Below, one piece after another: positions 26,017 through 35,231 of a DNA stretch of 64,000 bases. The notes under the pieces were generated by a model, which saw nothing but the letters and a program-made list of their open reading frames with translations, was not told the origin of the DNA and ran no database searches. A program made the translations under genes and the position numbers. Numbering within the stretch: position 1 is the stretch's first letter; the number at the start of each line of letters is the position of its first letter. Origin of the DNA: Castellaniella ginsengisoli (GTDB lineage: Bacteria > Pseudomonadota > Gammaproteobacteria > Burkholderiales > Burkholderiaceae_B); assembly GCF_039523235.1 (NCBI RefSeq), contig NZ_BAAAEX010000006.1. One strand, given 5' to 3'.

Positions 26017-26021
26017 GGCGT

Positions 26022-26483
26022 TCAGGCGATGATGAACAGGGGTTGGCCGTATTCGACCGGCTCGCCGTTCTCAACGAGGATTTCCTTGATGACGCCGGAC
26101 TTGTCGGCCTCGATCTCGTTCAGCAGCTTCATCGCCTCGATGATGCACAGGGGGTCGCCTTCCTTGACGGCCTGGCCGACTTCGACGAAGGCCGCCGCGT
26201 TCGGATTGGGCGAGCGGTAGAACGTGCCCACCATGGGCGCCTTGACTTGATGGCCCTGCACGGCGGCGGGCGCCGGCGCGGCGGCAGCCGCAGCGGGCGC
26301 GGCGGCTGGGGCGGCCGCGGCCACGACCTGCGCGGGCGCGCCGGCCACAGGCGCCGGGGCGACCGCTGCGACCTGGGAGAACTTGACGATGCGGACCTTG
26401 CCCTCACCCTCGGTGATTTCCAGTTCGGCAATGCCCGAATCGGCCACCAGGTCGATCAGCGTTTTCAGTTTTCGGAGATCCAT
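26022..26483 (-). CDS. accB: Acetyl-CoA carboxylase, biotin carboxyl carrier protein
   Basis: 153 residues. The N-terminal dimerisation part (MDLRKLKTLIDLVADSGIAE) is joined by an Ala/Pro-rich linker (about 50-75) to the biotinyl domain. The biotin-accepting lysine is in EAMKLLNEIEADKSG near 118. It is the first gene of the accBC operon, preceded by a leader of about 200 bases with a candidate promoter and a branched structure. Confidence 0.97.
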   Translation of the reverse strand: MDLRKLKTLIDLVADSGIAELEITEGEGKVRIVKFSQVAAVAPAPVAGAPAQVVAAAAPAAAPAAAAAAPAPAAVQGHQVKAPMVGTFYRSPNPNAAAFVEVGQAVKEGDPLCIIEAMKLLNEIEADKSGVIKEILVENGEPVEYGQPLFIIA

Positions 26484-26535
26484 GACGTATCAATTCCTGT
26501 GTGCTGGCCCGGGATGAGCGCGGGCCGGTCAATGA

Positions 26536-26600
26536 GTGGATTCAGGCGGCGAAAACGAATGCGCCGTCGGTCCGACCCCGATGAGACGGGGAGAATCCAC
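26536..26600 (-). promoter_or_regulatory. Multi-hairpin element in the accBC leader
   Basis: The outer arms GTGGATTC and GAATCCAC (26536-26543 and 26593-26600) enclose three smaller hairpins. On the plus strand these are CGGCG/CGCCG-type pairing near 26546-26566, GTCGG/CCGAC at 26566-26576, and CCCCG/CGGGG around ATGAGA at 26576-26591. It would form a branched RNA 53-117 bases before accB. It fits no riboswitch class I know; regulation is only inferred. Confidence 0.45.
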
Positions 26601-26692
26601 GACGGCCACATGAGTTGCTGCTGCCAGCGGGCGGCCCTGGAGTCTTGCCGAAGCCACCTGATCCCGGGTACGAGGGCACCCTGTAAAGCGCC

Positions 26693-26721
26693 TTTTTACG
26701 CTAAAACCGTTGATTTGTCCA
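26693..26721 (-). promoter_or_regulatory. Candidate sigma-70 promoter of accBC
   Basis: On the minus strand, TGGACA (26721-26716) is followed after exactly 17 bases by TAAAAA (26698-26693), close to the -35/-10 consensus. Transcription would start near 26686 and produce a leader of about 200 bases. Confidence 0.5.
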
Positions 26722-26764
26722 TAAAAACGGGGGCCTGAACGGTGAGCAAACCTATCATTGAAAC

Positions 26765-27265
26765 CTAAAGTATCCGCGACAGACGGGCCTGGATATCGTC
26801 TGGCTTGAGCTCGCCCATGATCGAATCGGCCACGCGGCCGCGATGGTCGAAAAGCAGGGTGAACGGCAGGCCGCCGCTCTTGTTGCCCAGCTCGCGCATC
26901 AGCGGAATGCCTTGGGTGCCCGTCAGCAACACCGGATAGGACACCGGGATTTTTTCCAGGAAGCGCTCGACGTTGGCCCGCGTGTCGATGGCCAGCCCCA
27001 GCAGGGCCAGGTCGGGATGGCGCTGGTGCAGGGTTTCGAGCAGGGGCATTTCACGCACGCAGGGAGCGCACCAACTGGCCCAGAAATTCATCAGCACCGG
27101 CCGCCCCACGTAGGCGGACAGCGCCTGATCGCGCCCCTGGAGATCGGCAAACGAGCGCCCGAAGACAGGATCCGGCGGCAGGAGGGAGGCCGCCGCGCCG
27201 CGCGCCCCGCCGGCAAGCCCCAGCGCCGCCAGACAGGCCGTGCGCAAGAATTTCCGCTTGTCCAT
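26765..27265 (-). CDS. TlpA/ResA-like periplasmic thiol-disulfide reductase
   Basis: 166 residues. An export signal is present (MDKRKFLRTACLAALGLAGG, ending near AAA at 26). The thioredoxin fold has the active site ASWCAPCVREMPLLE near 66 and the cis-Pro segment GGLPFTLLFDHRGRV. Such proteins reduce disulfides outside the cytoplasm, often for cytochrome c or other protein maturation. It precedes accB on the same strand with a 281-base gap, so accB likely has its own promoter. Mpl is divergent from it. Confidence 0.92.
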   Translation of the reverse strand: MDKRKFLRTACLAALGLAGGARGAAASLLPPDPVFGRSFADLQGRDQALSAYVGRPVLMNFWASWCAPCVREMPLLETLHQRHPDLALLGLAIDTRANVERFLEKIPVSYPVLLTGTQGIPLMRELGNKSGGLPFTLLFDHRGRVADSIMGELKPDDIQARLSRIL

Positions 27266-27403
27266 ATGAAACGCCTTCCATCCTGCTGACCGTACCGATC
27301 GTTCATCATAGCATCGGGCCCCGGGACCTTCCGGACAGGCGGGCGCCGCACGCGGCGCGACGGCCCGCCCAGAGGTTCCTTACAATACAGACCGGAGGAA
27401 GCG

Positions 27404-28795
27404 ATGCACGTACACATATTGGGAATCTGCGGCACGTTCATGGGCGGGCTGGCCCTGATCGCCCGCGCGGCGGGTCACCGGGTCACCGGCTGCGACGCGG
27501 GGGTCTACCCGCCCATGAGCACACAGTTGCGCGAGCAGGGCATCGACCTGATCGAAGGCTTCGACGCCGGCCAGACCGCGCTGGGCGCGGATCTCTACGT
27601 GGTCGGCAACGTCGTCAGCCGGGGCAATCCGCTGATGGAAGCGATCCTGGATCAGGGCCTGCCCTACACCTCCGGCCCGCAATGGCTGGCCGACCATGTC
27701 CTGGGCGGCCAGCACGTCCTGGCCGTGGCGGGCACGCACGGCAAGACCACGACCAGCGCCATGCTGGCCTGGATCTTCGAGCAATCGGGCCGGCCCGCCA
27801 ATTTTCTGATCGGCGGCGTGGCGCCGGACCTGGGCGTCTCGGCCCGCTACGACGCCGCCCGCAGCCACTTCGTGATCGAGGCCGACGAGTACGACACGGC
27901 TTTCTTCGACAAGCGCTCGAAATTCGTCCACTACCGCCCCCGCACCGCCATCCTGAACAATCTCGAATACGACCACGCCGACATCTTCCCCGACCTGGCC
28001 GCCATCGAGACTCAGTTTCACCATCTGGTGCGCACCGTCCCGGCATCGGGGCACCTCGTGCGGCCCGCGGCCTGCGAAGCCCTGGACCGCGTCCTGGCGC
28101 GCGGCTGCTGGAGCCCGGTGGAAACCTTCGGTCCCACGGGCGACTGGCAGGCGCAGCCCGAGACTGAAGACGGCCGCCGCTGTCTCATCCTGCACCGGGG
28201 CCGGCCGGCCGGCACGCTGGACTGGTCCCTGGCCGGCACCCACAACCAGGCCAACGCCCTGGCCGCGCTGGCGGCGGCCCGCCACGCCGGCATCGCGCCC
28301 GAGGACGGCATCGCCGCACTGAGCCGCTTCCAGGGGGTGCGCCGCCGCCTGGAACTTCGCGGTACGCAGGACGGCGTGGCGGTCTACGACGATTTCGCCC
28401 ACCATCCCAGCGCCATCGCCACCACCCTGGACGGACTGCGCCGCCGCGTCGGCCCGCACGCCCGCATCCTGGCGGTGATCGAGCCGCGTTCCAACACCAT
28501 GAAGCTGGGCGCGATGGCCGCCCGGCTGCCAGAAGCGCTGGCCGGCGCCGACCAGGTTTTCTGCCACGGCGCCACCCAGGGCAAGCACGCCCTGGGCTGG
28601 GATCCGCGCCAGGTTCTGGCCGGCCTGGGGGCGCGCCTGTGGACGGGCGACGACCTCGACGCCCTGGCCGACGCCGTTTGCGACGCGGCGCAGCCCGGCG
28701 ACCACGTGCTCGTCATGAGCAACGGCAGCTTCGGCGGCATCCATCTGACCCTGCTCGACCGGCTGGCGCAGCGCCGCCCCCGATCGCCTCACTGA
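27404..28795 (+). CDS. mpl: UDP-MurNAc:L-Ala-gamma-D-Glu-meso-DAP ligase
   Basis: 463 residues of the Mur ligase family. The N-terminus MHVHILGICGTFMGGLALIA and the P-loop GTHGKTTTSAMLAWIFEQ near 110 identify Mpl rather than MurC. The segment EADEYDTAFFDKRSKFVHYR is diagnostic. Mpl re-attaches recycled murein tripeptide to UDP-MurNAc, complementing AnmK elsewhere in the window. It is divergent from the tlpA-like gene, and the RNase II gene follows after 22 bases. Confidence 0.97.
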   Translation: MHVHILGICGTFMGGLALIARAAGHRVTGCDAGVYPPMSTQLREQGIDLIEGFDAGQTALGADLYVVGNVVSRGNPLMEAILDQGLPYTSGPQWLADHVLGGQHVLAVAGTHGKTTTSAMLAWIFEQSGRPANFLIGGVAPDLGVSARYDAARSHFVIEADEYDTAFFDKRSKFVHYRPRTAILNNLEYDHADIFPDLAAIETQFHHLVRTVPASGHLVRPAACEALDRVLARGCWSPVETFGPTGDWQAQPETEDGRRCLILHRGRPAGTLDWSLAGTHNQANALAALAAARHAGIAPEDGIAALSRFQGVRRRLELRGTQDGVAVYDDFAHHPSAIATTLDGLRRRVGPHARILAVIEPRSNTMKLGAMAARLPEALAGADQVFCHGATQGKHALGWDPRQVLAGLGARLWTGDDLDALADAVCDAAQPGDHVLVMSNGSFGGIHLTLLDRLAQRRPRSPH

Positions 28796-28817
28796 ACCCC
28801 GAAGTCCCCTCTCCTTT

Positions 28818-30698
28818 ATGCACGTTCTCTACGAAGACGCCGGCAAACTCAAGGCCGAAACCATTTTTTCCGAAGCCGACACCTCGCTGCAGGTCGAGTC
28901 GGCCAGCGGCAAACGCAGCAAAATCAAACGCAACGCCGTGCTGTTCACCTTCGAGCAGCCTTCCCCCGACGGCTTGCTGCCCGCCGCCGAGGCCCTGGCG
29001 GCCACGCTGGACGCCGGTTTTCTGTGGGAATGCGCTCCGCAGCAGGAGTTCGAATCCGCCGCGCTGGCCGAGGACTACTTCGGCCATGCGCCCGACGCGG
29101 TGGAAAAGACCGCCATGATCCTGGCCTTGTCGGCCGCCCCGGCCTATTTCCACCGGCGCGGCAAGGGCGCCTTCCGCCCGGCCCCGCCCGACATCCTGCA
29201 AGCCGCCCTGGCCGCCATCGAAAAGAAACGCCGCCAGGCCGAACTGCAAGGCGAATGGACCGCCGCCTTGCTGGCGGGCACGCTGCCCGACGCCCTGCGG
29301 CCCGTCGCCGCCACGTTCCTCGACCGCCCTGACAAGAACACGCTGGAATGGAAAGCCTTCGACGCCGCCGTGCAGCAATCGGGCGTCAGCCCCGAACGGC
29401 TGCTGCTGTCGCTGGGCGTCTGGCCCCACCCCCTGGCCATGATGCGGGACCGCTTCTTTTCGGCCCATTTCCCCCGCGGCACGGACTGCCCGCCCGTCGA
29501 AGTCCTCGACTGGGGCGGCGACCTGCCGCAGGCCGAAGTCGAGGCCTATTCCCTGGACGACGCCAGCACCATCGAGATCGACGATGCCCTGTCGGTCACG
29601 ATTCCCGAGCCCGGCACGGTCCGGGTCGGCATCCACATCGCCGTACCGGCGCTGGCCGTCACGCGCGGCAGCGCGCTGGACGAACAAGCGCGCGCCCGCA
29701 TGTCCACCGTCTACATGCCGGGCGACAAGATTCCCATGCTGCCGCGCGAGCTGATCGCCGCCTTCTCCCTGGACGAAGGCCAATGGCGTCCCGCCCTTTC
29801 GCTGTACGTCACCGGGCGGCTGGAGGATGGCGAGGTCCTGGACACCGAGACCCGGCTGGAACGCATCCGGGTGACCGCCAATCTGCGCCACGGCCAGATC
29901 GACGGCGCAGTCACCGAGGCCGCGCTGGCCGATCCCGATGCCCCCCTGCCGCACGCCGGCTGGCTGCGCCCCTTGTGGCAATTCGCCCAGGCGCTGTGCG
30001 CCGTGCGCGACCGCACGCGCGGCAAACCGGAAAACAACGACCGCATCGAATATGGCTTCGAAATCGACGGCCCGCCCGACGACCCGGATTCGATCGTCCG
30101 TCTGGTGCCGCGCCAGCGCAACGCGCCGCTGGACCGGCTGGTGGCCGAATACATGATTCTGGCCAACACGCAATGGGGCGCCTTGCTGGCCCGCCACGGC
30201 GTGCCCGGCATCTACCGCTCCCAGCAGACCGGGCGCACCCGCATGTCCACCCAGGCCCTGCCCCACGAATCCATCGCCGTGCCGCAATACATCTGGTCGA
30301 CCTCGCCGCTGCGCCGCTATGTGGACCTGGTCAATCAGGGCCAGATCCTGGCGGCGGCCGAGCATGGCGTCTCCGCCCGCCTGGCCGCCCCCTTCAAGCC
30401 CAAGGATGCAGACCTGTACGCCTTGATCGGAGCCTTCGACTCGCAGTACACGCTGTGGGGCGAATTCCAGTCCTCGGTGGAACGCTACTGGTGCATCCGC
30501 TGGCTGCAGCAACAAGGACTGAAAGAAGTCGGCGCCCACGTCCTGAGGGAAAACCTGGTCCGCCTGTCCTGCGCGCCTTTCGTGACCCGCATCAACGGCC
30601 TGCCCGAATTCGAGCGCGGCCAGGAAGTGCGGCTGGACATCCTGGGCTACGACGAGATCGGTCTGGACATCGAATGCCGCCTGCGGGAAGCAAGCTAG
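28818..30698 (+). CDS. RNase II family (RNB-domain) exoribonuclease
   Basis: 626 residues. The RNB catalytic domain covers about 235-520, with the metal-binding block DDASTIEIDDALSV near 249 and WSTSPLRRYVDLVNQ near 494. The N-terminal region (MHVLYEDAGKLKAETIFSEA) and central part lack a clear RNase R-type double cold-shock domain. The short C-terminal end (VRLDILGYDEIGLDIECRL) suggests a minimal S1-like fold. It degrades RNA 3' to 5'. It lies between mpl and a TonB-like gene on the same strand. Its exact cellular substrate is unknown. Confidence 0.92.
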   Translation: MHVLYEDAGKLKAETIFSEADTSLQVESASGKRSKIKRNAVLFTFEQPSPDGLLPAAEALAATLDAGFLWECAPQQEFESAALAEDYFGHAPDAVEKTAMILALSAAPAYFHRRGKGAFRPAPPDILQAALAAIEKKRRQAELQGEWTAALLAGTLPDALRPVAATFLDRPDKNTLEWKAFDAAVQQSGVSPERLLLSLGVWPHPLAMMRDRFFSAHFPRGTDCPPVEVLDWGGDLPQAEVEAYSLDDASTIEIDDALSVTIPEPGTVRVGIHIAVPALAVTRGSALDEQARARMSTVYMPGDKIPMLPRELIAAFSLDEGQWRPALSLYVTGRLEDGEVLDTETRLERIRVTANLRHGQIDGAVTEAALADPDAPLPHAGWLRPLWQFAQALCAVRDRTRGKPENNDRIEYGFEIDGPPDDPDSIVRLVPRQRNAPLDRLVAEYMILANTQWGALLARHGVPGIYRSQQTGRTRMSTQALPHESIAVPQYIWSTSPLRRYVDLVNQGQILAAAEHGVSARLAAPFKPKDADLYALIGAFDSQYTLWGEFQSSVERYWCIRWLQQQGLKEVGAHVLRENLVRLSCAPFVTRINGLPEFERGQEVRLDILGYDEIGLDIECRLREAS

Positions 30699-30736
30699 GC
30701 CAGGACCACGCCCCACCTTCAAGGAGCCGCAAAGCC

Positions 30737-31633
30737 ATGGACACGCTGCCGCTGCAACTGCTGGAATACCGGCATGAAGGCCGCGGCCGCATGGCGGCCG
30801 CCCTGACGCTGTCCCTGGCTGCGCATGCGGCGCTGCTGGCCTGGCGCTTCCTGCCCGCGACGCCAGCGACGCAACCGTCCACGCTGGAAGTCACCCTGGT
30901 CAACAGCCGCAGCGAACACGCCCCCCTGAAGCCCCAGGCGCTGGCCCAACAGAACCTGGACGGCGGCGGCGACCGGACGCGCGGCATGGCCTCGTCCCCG
31001 CTGCCCCGGACCGCCGAGGGCAGCGCCGAGGAATCCGTACTGGCCGCATTGCGGCGACGCCAGGCCGAACTCGAAGCCGAACAGCGCCGCCTGCTGGCGC
31101 AACTGGAATCCCTGGACGCGGTCCAGGCGGCCAGGCCCGCGCCGGAACTGCTGGGACGCAGCATCGATCCGGGCGAAGATGACCGCCACCAGGACAGCCT
31201 GATCCTCAGCGCCCGCATCGCCGCATTGAAAGAGCGCATCGAGCGCTACAACGCCCTGCCCCGGCAGACCTTCACCGCCCCGTCCGCCCGTGCGTCGGAC
31301 GACGCCCGCTACGTGGAAGCCTGGCGCCAGCGCATCGAGCTGATCGGCACGCAGCACTATCCCCCCGAGGCGCGCGGCCGCATCTACGGCGACCTGCAAC
31401 TGACGGTCTACATCCGGCGCGACGGCGGCCTGGAGCGCATCCAGTTCGACCGCCCGTCGAATCAGGCCGTCCTCAACAGCGCCGCCCGGCGCATCGTCGA
31501 ACTGGCCTCGCCCTTCGACCCGCTGCCGCCGGAACTGGCGCAGCACACCGATATCCTCGCCATCACGCGAACCTGGCACTTCACCCGCGAAGGTCTGGAA
31601 ACGGACGCGCCCGGCGCAAAGGAAGTCCCATGA
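30737..31633 (+). CDS. TonB-like protein (energy transducer C-terminal domain)
   Basis: 298 residues. A short basic N-terminus is followed by a membrane helix at about 20-40 (AAALTLSLAAHAALLAWRFL), a periplasmic coiled-coil region near 95-130 (LRRRQAELEAEQRRLLAQL), and a TonB C-terminal domain (YPPEARGRIYGDLQLTVYIR, near 213). No Pro-rich rod is present, unlike classical TonB, and no exbBD genes are adjacent. The stop TGA overlaps the mtgA start (ATGA). It may serve a dedicated envelope function rather than general siderophore uptake. Confidence 0.88.
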   Translation: MDTLPLQLLEYRHEGRGRMAAALTLSLAAHAALLAWRFLPATPATQPSTLEVTLVNSRSEHAPLKPQALAQQNLDGGGDRTRGMASSPLPRTAEGSAEESVLAALRRRQAELEAEQRRLLAQLESLDAVQAARPAPELLGRSIDPGEDDRHQDSLILSARIAALKERIERYNALPRQTFTAPSARASDDARYVEAWRQRIELIGTQHYPPEARGRIYGDLQLTVYIRRDGGLERIQFDRPSNQAVLNSAARRIVELASPFDPLPPELAQHTDILAITRTWHFTREGLETDAPGAKEVP

Positions 31634-32340
31634 ACCGGCCAGGCAGGAAAATCATCACGACCGTCCTGCTGGCGGCGCTGTGCGCCGCCTTCCTTTACCA
31701 GATCGGCCTCTTGGGCATGGTGGTCTGGTTCAATTTCCGCAATCCCGCCAACACCCCCATCATGCAGGACACGCTGCATGCCTTGCGGGCCGAAGACCCC
31801 GACGCCAGGCTGGCATACGAGTGGGTGCCGTACGACCGCATCAGCACGCACCTGAAGCGCGCCGTGATCGCCTCAGAGGACAGCGGCTTCATCGATCACG
31901 ACGGGGTCGAATGGGACGCCATCCGCAAGGCCTGGAGCTACAACCAGCGCCAGGCCGATCTGGGCCGCGCACGCCGGCGCGGCGGATCCACCATCACCCA
32001 GCAATTGGCCAAGAACCTGTTCCTGTCGAATTCGCGCAATTATCTGCGCAAGGGTCAGGAGCTCATCCTCACCTACATGATCGAAGGCGTCATGAGCAAG
32101 CGCCGCATCCTGGAGCTCTACCTGAACGTGGCCCAATGGGGAAGCGCCACCTTCGGCGCCCAGGCCGCCGCCCGGCATTATTTCCGCACGGACGCGGCGC
32201 GCCTGTCGGCCGGCCAGGCCGCTCAACTGGCGGCCATGCTGCCCAATCCGGCCTACTACGACCAGCGCGGCGCCACCGCCTACCTGCGGTCCCACACGGC
32301 CACCGTGCGCGCCCGCATGCGCCAGGTCGCCGTGCCGTAG
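31630..32340 (+). CDS. mtgA: Monofunctional biosynthetic peptidoglycan glycosyltransferase
   Basis: 236 residues. A membrane anchor at about 9-31 is followed by a GT51 domain. The catalytic Glu lies in IASEDSGFIDHDGVEW near 79, and the further GT51 motif is RRGGSTITQQLAKNLFLS. It polymerises lipid II into glycan strands without a transpeptidase. The ATG lies inside the TonB-like stop codon. In relatives, aroE is often found just upstream; it is absent here. Confidence 0.96.
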   Translation: MNRPGRKIITTVLLAALCAAFLYQIGLLGMVVWFNFRNPANTPIMQDTLHALRAEDPDARLAYEWVPYDRISTHLKRAVIASEDSGFIDHDGVEWDAIRKAWSYNQRQADLGRARRRGGSTITQQLAKNLFLSNSRNYLRKGQELILTYMIEGVMSKRRILELYLNVAQWGSATFGAQAAARHYFRTDAARLSAGQAAQLAAMLPNPAYYDQRGATAYLRSHTATVRARMRQVAVP

Positions 32341-32401
32341 GCAGGCCCCGTCCCTTCCCGCCGTTCGGGGTACTATTGAGGTTTTCACCGTATTTCCGGC
32401 C

Positions 32402-33577
32402 ATGCGCACGGCACGACGCTACATCGCACGCGAAATCTACCGTTCGACCGCCGTCGTCCTGGTGGCGCTCGTGGGCCTCTTCCTGTTCTTCGCCCTCATC
32501 GAAGGGCTGGACAAGGTCGGCCAGCGCCTGACCCTGCTGAACCTGTTCTACCTGCAGGCTCTGGACATCCCCAACCACCTGTACGAGCTGTTGCCCATCG
32601 GCCTGCTGATCGGCGCGGTCCTGGCGCTTGCGGGGCTGGCGCAGCGCAACGAACTCACCATCCTGCGGGCCTCGGGCGTCAGCGGCTTGCGGCTGCTGGT
32701 GGCCCTGTGGCTGCTGACGACTCCGCTGGTGCTGGGCGCCTTTATCCTGTCGGAATTCATCACGCCGGCCGCCGAGCTGCGCGGCAGCGAATCCCGCCTG
32801 GCGCTGATGGGCCGCACCGACGGCGGCCGCCTGTCCAGTGGCTACTGGTTCAAAGAGGCCGACGACCAAGGCGGCACCCGCATCATCAATATCGGCCAGC
32901 TCACCGGCAAGGGCCATGTCGACGATGTGGTGCTGTACGAATTCGCGGCCGACCACACGCTCAGGGCAACCGTCCAGGCCACCGACGGCCAGTTCGAGCA
33001 AGGGCGTCTGGTCCTGCGCGACCTGACCGAGACGCGCATCCACCCGCAATCCGCCGCCGCCCTGGCCGACGCCCGCATCCCCGCCGCGCCCATCAGCGAA
33101 CTCGTCCACCTGGACGAACGCAGCGTACCCACCTCGCTGACGCCCGAACGCCTGATCGCCCGGATCCTCACGCCCGAGCGCATGGCCATCTCGGATCTGC
33201 TGGACTACATCCGCTACTTGAAGAACAACCAGTTGCAGGCCGACCGCCAGGAAGTCGCCTTGTGGCGCAAGATCGCCTACCCCTTCACCCTGCTGGTCAT
33301 GGTCACCATCGCCGCGCCGATCGGCTTCATGCAGACGCGCCGGGGCGGCATCGGCCTGAAGGTCTTTACCGGCATCATCCTGGGGGTCGGTTTTTTCATG
33401 CTCAACCAACTGGCCCTGAACGCCGGCATGCTGGGCGACTGGCCGCCCTGGGCCACGGCCCTGGTCCCCAGCCTGGCCGGCCAGGCACTCGCCCTGCTCG
33501 TTCTGCTGGGCATGGAACACCGGCACCCGCTCTCCCTGTGGCTGCGCCAACGCCGGCTCCAGCGGGGCGCCGCATGA
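32402..33577 (+). CDS. lptG: LPS export ABC permease LptG
   Basis: 391 residues with six membrane helices in two groups (about 12-130 and 290-375) flanking a periplasmic beta-jellyroll domain. Typical LptG segments are TARRYIAREIYRSTAVVL, QRNELTILRASGVSG and the cytoplasmic ARILTPERMAISDLLDYI. LptG forms the inner-membrane LptB2FG complex that extracts LPS. lptF normally lies just upstream, but here the neighbour is mtgA, so lptF must be elsewhere. A start-stop overlap with apaH (ATGA) suggests co-translation. Confidence 0.93.
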   Translation: MRTARRYIAREIYRSTAVVLVALVGLFLFFALIEGLDKVGQRLTLLNLFYLQALDIPNHLYELLPIGLLIGAVLALAGLAQRNELTILRASGVSGLRLLVALWLLTTPLVLGAFILSEFITPAAELRGSESRLALMGRTDGGRLSSGYWFKEADDQGGTRIINIGQLTGKGHVDDVVLYEFAADHTLRATVQATDGQFEQGRLVLRDLTETRIHPQSAAALADARIPAAPISELVHLDERSVPTSLTPERLIARILTPERMAISDLLDYIRYLKNNQLQADRQEVALWRKIAYPFTLLVMVTIAAPIGFMQTRRGGIGLKVFTGIILGVGFFMLNQLALNAGMLGDWPPWATALVPSLAGQALALLVLLGMEHRHPLSLWLRQRRLQRGAA

Positions 33578-34422
33578 CCCAGCCCGCTTCGCGGCCGCCG
33601 TCCGACGCCCGGGGCGACGTCTGGGTCATCGGCGACGTCCAGGGCTGCGCGGGCGCCTTGCGCGCCTTGCTGGCGCATCCCGAGCTCTCCCGGCCCGACA
33701 CCGAACTCTGGTTTGCCGGCGATCTGGTCAACCGCGGCCCCGATTCCCTCGGGGCGCTGCGCCTGATCCGCGCCCTGGGCGCCCGGGCCCGCGCCATCCT
33801 GGGCAACCACGACCTGCACCTGCTCGCGGTGGCCGCCGGCGTGCGGCCGCCGGGCAAGTCCGATACCTTCCAGGACATCCTCGACGCGTCCGACGCCGCC
33901 GAACTGCTCGACTGGCTGCGCCATCGGCCGCTGATGGTGCGCGACCGGGGCCACGTCATGGTCCACGCCGGCATCCTGCCTGCCTGGACACTGGATCAAG
34001 CCCAGGCGCTGGCGGGCGAAATCGAGGCGGCCCTGCGGCAACCCGACTGGCATCCCGCGCTGCACGATCTGTACGGCGAGGAACCCCTGAACTGGGACGA
34101 CGCCCTGCGGGGCCCCGACCGCATGCGGGTCATCGTCAACGCCCTCACCCGCATGCGGGTCTGCCATGCCGAGGACGGCCGCATGGATTTCCACCACAAG
34201 GGCGGCGCCCACGCGGCCCGGGGGCTGGTGCCCTGGTTCGATCTGCCCGGGCGCCGCGACCCGTCCGAGCCGGTGGTCTTCGGCCATTGGTCGGCCCTGG
34301 GGCTGCACATCCGCCCGGATGCGATCTGCCTGGACACGGGCTGCGTCTGGGGGCGCGCGCTGACCGCCCTGCGGCTGCGCGACCATCGCATCATCCAGCA
34401 GGACTGCACGGCCTGCCGCTGA
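33574..34422 (+). CDS. apaH: Bis(5'-nucleosyl)-tetraphosphatase, symmetrical (ApaH)
   Basis: 282 residues of the calcineurin-like phosphoesterase family. The metal-binding motifs are DVWVIGDVQGCAGALRALL (GDxQG), FAGDLVNRGPDS (GDxxxRGPDS) and ILGNHDLHLLAVAAG (GNHD). ApaH splits Ap4A into two ADP and also decaps Np4-capped RNAs. The start overlaps the lptG stop. It converges on plsC with 26 bases between the stops. Confidence 0.97.
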   Translation: MTQPASRPPSDARGDVWVIGDVQGCAGALRALLAHPELSRPDTELWFAGDLVNRGPDSLGALRLIRALGARARAILGNHDLHLLAVAAGVRPPGKSDTFQDILDASDAAELLDWLRHRPLMVRDRGHVMVHAGILPAWTLDQAQALAGEIEAALRQPDWHPALHDLYGEEPLNWDDALRGPDRMRVIVNALTRMRVCHAEDGRMDFHHKGGAHAARGLVPWFDLPGRRDPSEPVVFGHWSALGLHIRPDAICLDTGCVWGRALTALRLRDHRIIQQDCTACR

Positions 34423-34448
34423 GGCGGTCCGCCCTCAATCCCTTTCGC

Positions 34449-35231
34449 TCAAGCCGATTCGCCGCGCACCGCCGCACTGATGGCGGCCTGGGCACGCTGC
34501 GCCAGTTCGCCCCGGGACAGCCCGGCCGACGCCGGGATGGGCGCAAGAAAACAGCACTCGACGCACACACCCCGGGCCCCGAGCAGAAACCACAGGTTCG
34601 CGACCAGGGTCTGTTCACCGACGAAGGCCAGTTCCGGCGCATGCCGTCCGTGCTTCAGAAAGCGCAGGGCCACGGGCTGCGTCGGCACGCGGGCCTGCAC
34701 GGCGGCATCGAACAGCCCGGCATGAAAGGGCAGGACATGGGAACCATCGGTCGTCGTGCCTTCAGGGAACAACCCCACCGCATCGCCCCGCTCGAAACAG
34801 GCGCGCATCTGCCGGCCGGCATCGCGCACGGCATGCCGATGGCGCCGGTCGATGAACAGCGTGCCGGCCCAGGCCACCAACAGCCCGATCACCGGCCAGC
34901 GCCGGATATCGCTCTTGGCCACGAAAGACGTGGTGCGCACGCTGTTGAGCACGAAGATATCGACCCAGGACACGTGATTGGCCACCCACAGGACGGCTCC
35001 CCGCGCCACAGGCGCGCCCACGGGGCGCACGCGCACCCCGCACAAGCGCAGCAGCACCCGGGACCACGCCCCCACGACCCGGCGCCGCCGGACGCGGCCC
35101 AATACCGGAAACACCAGCAATTCGGTCAGCAGGCCCAGCAGGATCCAGGCCGACACGCAAACGAAACGGAACAGGAACAGGAACGGCGCCACCGGCATCC
35201 TCCGCCCGGCATGGGCAATGGCGCACATCAT
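34449..35231 (-). CDS. 1-acyl-sn-glycerol-3-phosphate acyltransferase (PlsC-like)
   Basis: 260 residues. The acyltransferase motifs are NHVSWVDIFVLN (NHxxxxD) near 89 and GLFPEGTTTDGSHVLPF (FPEGT) near 168. A hydrophobic N-terminal segment (FLFLFRFVCVSAWILLGL) anchors it to the inner membrane. It makes phosphatidic acid in phospholipid synthesis. The start overlaps the ruvX stop as ATGATG/TGA. In Bordetella-type neighbourhoods pyrR-pyrB-pyrC commonly lie between the two genes; here they are directly joined. Confidence 0.93.
   Translation of the reverse strand: MMCAIAHAGRRMPVAPFLFLFRFVCVSAWILLGLLTELLVFPVLGRVRRRRVVGAWSRVLLRLCGVRVRPVGAPVARGAVLWVANHVSWVDIFVLNSVRTTSFVAKSDIRRWPVIGLLVAWAGTLFIDRRHRHAVRDAGRQMRACFERGDAVGLFPEGTTTDGSHVLPFHAGLFDAAVQARVPTQPVALRFLKHGRHAPELAFVGEQTLVANLWFLLGARGVCVECCFLAPIPASAGLSRGELAQRAQAAISAAVRGESA

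Noticed and set aside
26601..26692. tRNA or known riboswitch in the accBC leader
   Set aside because: No cloverleaf with T-loop sequence, and no match to recalled riboswitch cores.
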